The notes under the pieces: model-generated
The model's input: the letters and a program-made list of their open reading frames with translations, nothing else
What the model was told of the DNA's origin: nothing
Database searches by the model: none
Shown here: piece by piece, positions 6,025 to 7,661 of the stretch
How positions within the stretch are numbered: the first letter of the stretch is position 1
Layout: every line of letters starts with the position of its first letter
Translations under genes and position numbers: made by a program
NCBI RefSeq assembly: GCF_025143365.1
Contig: NZ_JALXPE010000097.1
Location: 1 to 7,661 of the forward strand
Direction: 5' to 3'
Source: Microbacterium sp. p3-SID336
GTDB taxonomy: Bacteria; Actinomycetota; Actinomycetes; Actinomycetales; Microbacteriaceae
Length of the DNA: 7,661 bases

Positions 6025-6046
6025 GATGGCAACACGATATATCGTG
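6005..6046. promoter_or_regulatory. Paired palindromic operators, probably bound by the operon's PadR protein
   Basis: A perfect 13-base inverted repeat, GATATATCGTGTT (6008-6020) and AACACGATATATC (6031-6043), surrounds 10 bases. Each arm is itself a palindrome. CACGATATATCGTG (6033-6046) is perfect over 14 bases. The left copy is a perfect GATATATC (6008-6015) that extends with mismatches to 6005-6018. The centres are 28 bp apart, close to a whole number of helical turns short of three. PadR regulators bind AT-cored palindromes of this kind and commonly repress their own operon; the PadR gene is second in this operon. The assignment to PadR is inference. Confidence 0.65.
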
Positions 6047-6070
6047 AATCCCTCGACACAGGAGAAGCAC

Positions 6071-6913
6071 ATGACCGAGAAGTGGCTCATCGCCCCCGGC
6101 GAGGAACGCGTCATCGACATCGCCTCGGCGGCCCGGCTCAAGATCGGCCTGGTCGGCGGCCAGGTGGACGTCATCGCCCACGACGAACCCGGCATCCGCA
6201 TCGAGGTGCACGGCGTCACCACCAAGGACCTCCGCGTGGAGTCGCGTGACGGCGAGGTCGAGATCGACCACCCTCAGCTCGGGTGGGACAACTTCCTGGA
6301 GGTGTTCCGCAACTTCGGCTCCGGCGGACCCCGTGCCGAGGTCAGCGTGGCCGTGCCGCGCTCGATCGCCCTGACCCTCGGCGTGGTCAGCGCCGGCGCG
6401 CTCGTCTCCGGCATCCGCAACGACGCCCGCCTGAACACCGTGTCGGGCGACATCATCGTCGACACGCTGATCGGAGACCTCAGCGTCAACTCGGTGTCGG
6501 GCGACGTGCAGGTGCGCGGCCTCACCGGCTCGCTGAGCGCGAACAGCGTCTCGGGCGATGTGGCGGTCACCGGGGCCGTCCGCAAGGCGACGGTCGACAT
6601 CGTCTCCGGCTCGACGCTCGTCGACGCCTCCGGCGACGTGAACACCATCACCGTCAACTCCGTCTCCGGCGGCACGACGGTGCGCCTGGACGAATCCCTC
6701 GCCGCGAACTACGTGATCCGTTCGCTGAGCGGACGCCTGCTCATCGACGGCGTCGAACGCAGCTCGTCGGGCCCCAGCAACTACACCGGCACGACCGGGG
6801 AGCTCGCCGGGCGCTTCGTCGACCTGCGCGCCAACTCCGTCTCCGGCGGCGTGACGGTGCTGCGCCGCACCCCGGCATCGATCGCCGACGACCCCGAATG
6901 GGAGGAAGCATGA
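6071..6913 (+). CDS. DUF4097-family beta-repeat protein
   Basis: This 280-residue protein has no signal peptide or membrane segment, so it is probably cytoplasmic. The N-terminal ~100 residues have alternating beta strands (RLKIGLVGGQVDVIAH, IRIEVHGV, LRVESRDGEVEI). From about 104 onward it is built of short repeats around the motif NSVSGD/G, at 122, 140, 158, 176, 196, 217 and 255. The first four are spaced exactly 18 residues apart. This is the hallmark of DUF4097 (putative adhesin/bactofilin-like beta-solenoid) proteins. Their role is not established; in Firmicutes and actinobacteria they often sit beside PadR regulators and envelope-stress membrane proteins. The ATG at 6071 follows AGGAGA with 5 bases between. 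The TGA overlaps the PadR start (ATGA), implying coupled translation. An upstream TTG at 5996 is not used here, because it falls in the -35. Confidence 0.88.
   Translation: MTEKWLIAPGEERVIDIASAARLKIGLVGGQVDVIAHDEPGIRIEVHGVTTKDLRVESRDGEVEIDHPQLGWDNFLEVFRNFGSGGPRAEVSVAVPRSIALTLGVVSAGALVSGIRNDARLNTVSGDIIVDTLIGDLSVNSVSGDVQVRGLTGSLSANSVSGDVAVTGAVRKATVDIVSGSTLVDASGDVNTITVNSVSGGTTVRLDESLAANYVIRSLSGRLLIDGVERSSSGPSNYTGTTGELAGRFVDLRANSVSGGVTVLRRTPASIADDPEWEEA
6434..6850 (+). repeat. Seven in-gene copies of a VSG-type protein repeat
   Basis: Motif copies begin at residues 122 (NTVSGD), 140 (NSVSGD), 158 (NSVSGD), 176 (DIVSGS), 196 (NSVSGG), 217 (RSLSGR) and 255 (NSVSGG) of the DUF4097 protein. The first four have a period of 18 residues (54 bases). 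Codons differ between copies (for example gtgtcg, gtctcg, gtctcc), so the repeat is kept at protein level and is not a recent DNA duplication. Each copy probably forms one rung of a beta solenoid. Confidence 0.75.
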
Positions 6914-7536
6914 GTCCCGCGGTCTTCTCCCACGGCGACCTGCGGCTGTATCTGCTGTCGCTGCTCGCCGAATCGCCCCAGCACGGCTACGGCATCATCC
7001 AGTCGCTCACCGATCGCACGGGCGGCACGTACACGCCCAGCGCCGGCACCATCTACCCCCGCCTCGCGAAGCTGGAGGAGGAGGGACTGGTGACCAAGAC
7101 CGTCGACGGTCGCACCACCATCTACGCGATCACGGAGGCCGGCCGTGCAGAACTCGCCTCCCGGGAGAGCGACCTGGCAGGCATCGAGGCGGGCATCACC
7201 GACTCGGTGCGCCTGATCGCGAACGAGGTGCGCCAGAGCGTGCAGGAGGCCATGAAGAGCCTGCGGGCCGACCTCGCCACCGCGGCGAAGGACGATCGCG
7301 CCGCGGCGAAGGGCCGCCCGCGCACCCCGACCGACGACGCCCGGCTCACCAGCCGGGAGGAGCTGCATCGTGCGGATGCGATCGTGAACGCGTTCCGCGC
7401 GCGCATCCGCACCGATCTGCGCACCCACGTGGCGAAGGGCGGCGCGCTGCCCGCCACGATCGTCACCGATCTCGAGAACGCGCTCGACGACGCCGCCCGG
7501 GGCGTGACGGCGGGCCTGAGCCGGTCGGGATCATGA
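6910..7536 (+). CDS. PadR-family transcriptional regulator
   Basis: This is a 208-residue DNA-binding protein. Residues 8-80 are a PadR winged helix: HGDLRLYLLSLLAESPQHGYGIIQ at 8-31, the recognition region YTPSAGTIYPRLAKLEEEGLV (41-61), then the wing VDGRTTIYAITEAGRAEL. The HGYxI and GTIYPxLxxLEeeGL motifs are diagnostic. The C-terminal part (84-205) is helical and charged (ANEVRQSVQEAMKSLRADL, ADAIVNAFRARIRTDLRTHV). It is longer than the classical PadR C-terminal domain and is probably for dimerisation or ligand sensing. GGGAGGA lies just before the ATG, which overlaps the stop of the DUF4097 gene. Its own stop overlaps the next start, again ATGA. It probably represses this operon through the ATATAT palindromes at 6005-6046, although its ligand is unknown. 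Confidence 0.92.
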   Translation: MSPAVFSHGDLRLYLLSLLAESPQHGYGIIQSLTDRTGGTYTPSAGTIYPRLAKLEEEGLVTKTVDGRTTIYAITEAGRAELASRESDLAGIEAGITDSVRLIANEVRQSVQEAMKSLRADLATAAKDDRAAAKGRPRTPTDDARLTSREELHRADAIVNAFRARIRTDLRTHVAKGGALPATIVTDLENALDDAARGVTAGLSRSGS

Positions 7537-7661
7537 ACCCCGCGCCGCGGCCCGACCTCGAACCGCCCTCCGCACCCGAGTCGGCGTCGGCCGTACCGCT
7601 GCCGCGCGGGCAGGTCGTGCCGCCCGCCGCGCCCGCGGCGCATCGGCCCGCAGCGCATCGG
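7533..7661 (+). CDS. Pro/Ala-rich N-terminus of an unidentified protein (partial)
   Basis: The ATG at 7533 overlaps the PadR stop as ATGA and opens 43 codons to the right edge (MNPAPRPDLEPPSAPESASA, then VPLPRGQVVPPAAPAAHRP...). The visible part is a low-complexity Pro/Ala-rich segment with no recognised domain. It looks like a disordered cytoplasmic leader before a membrane or enzymatic domain outside the window. The triple overlap chain (DUF4097, PadR, this gene) argues that it is the third member of the operon. The ribosome site is weak (GGGA), consistent with coupled translation. Confidence 0.55.
   Translation, partial: MNPAPRPDLEPPSAPESASAVPLPRGQVVPPAAPAAHRPAAHR

Noticed and set aside
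5996..6070. TTG start giving the DUF4097 protein 25 extra residues
   Set aside because: The TTG is part of the predicted -35, both operators would be inside the coding sequence, and the ATG at 6071 has a good Shine-Dalgarno sequence.
6283..6909. Second plus-strand frame through the DUF4097 gene, continuous with PadR
   Set aside because: The part before 6910 is Arg/His-rich shadow coding. The PadR domain begins exactly at the ATG at 6910, which has its own Shine-Dalgarno sequence, so it is not a fusion.

Overview
The window is a high-GC stretch with GC-rich third codon positions, frequent ATGA/GTGA gene overlaps and leaderless-looking starts. It also carries an actinobacterial-type MerR/TipA regulator and a DUF4097/PadR cassette. 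These point to a high-GC Gram-positive, most likely Microbacteriaceae (Microbacterium-like). That placement is inference from style and gene content, not a database match. No tRNA, rRNA, CRISPR array or mobile element is visible, and no gap between genes exceeds about 170 bases.

Left part, minus strand (1-1380): the head of a carbohydrate ABC importer operon. A lipoprotein substrate-binding protein (49-1311) is followed 4 bases later by the first codons of what is probably the permease, which runs off the left edge. Upstream of the binding protein lie two abutting CG-centred 14-mers of LacI-family type, suggesting sugar-responsive repression.

1420-2150, minus strand: two small, translationally coupled FluC/CrcB fluoride channel genes that overlap by 4 bases. 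Each keeps only one of the two phenylalanines of the canonical TTFSTF box, in complementary positions, which suggests an obligate heterodimer. Divergent from them is a 508-residue FAD-dependent oxidoreductase with a C-terminal Rieske domain (2238-3764, plus). It ends one base away from the convergent end of a nitroreductase-family gene (3766-4575, minus). The nitroreductase is preceded, 4 bases away, by a small four-helix membrane protein (4580-4954).

Right part (5111-7661): a regulatory hub. A MerR regulator with a TipAS ligand-binding domain (5111-5902, minus) faces a plus-strand operon. That operon encodes a DUF4097 repeat protein (6071-6913), a PadR regulator (6910-7536) and a Pro/Ala-rich protein cut by the right edge (7533 onward), joined by ATGA overlaps. 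The 168-bp divergent control region holds a textbook MerR promoter (19-bp spacer with a palindrome inside it) facing left. Facing right is a promoter flanked by two ATATAT-cored palindromes, the likely PadR operators. Inside the MerR gene, a near-perfect Shine-Dalgarno sequence precedes an in-frame ATG that would release the 143-residue TipAS domain alone, the same arrangement as the TipAL/TipAS pair of Streptomyces. Unlike that pair, this protein has no cysteine.
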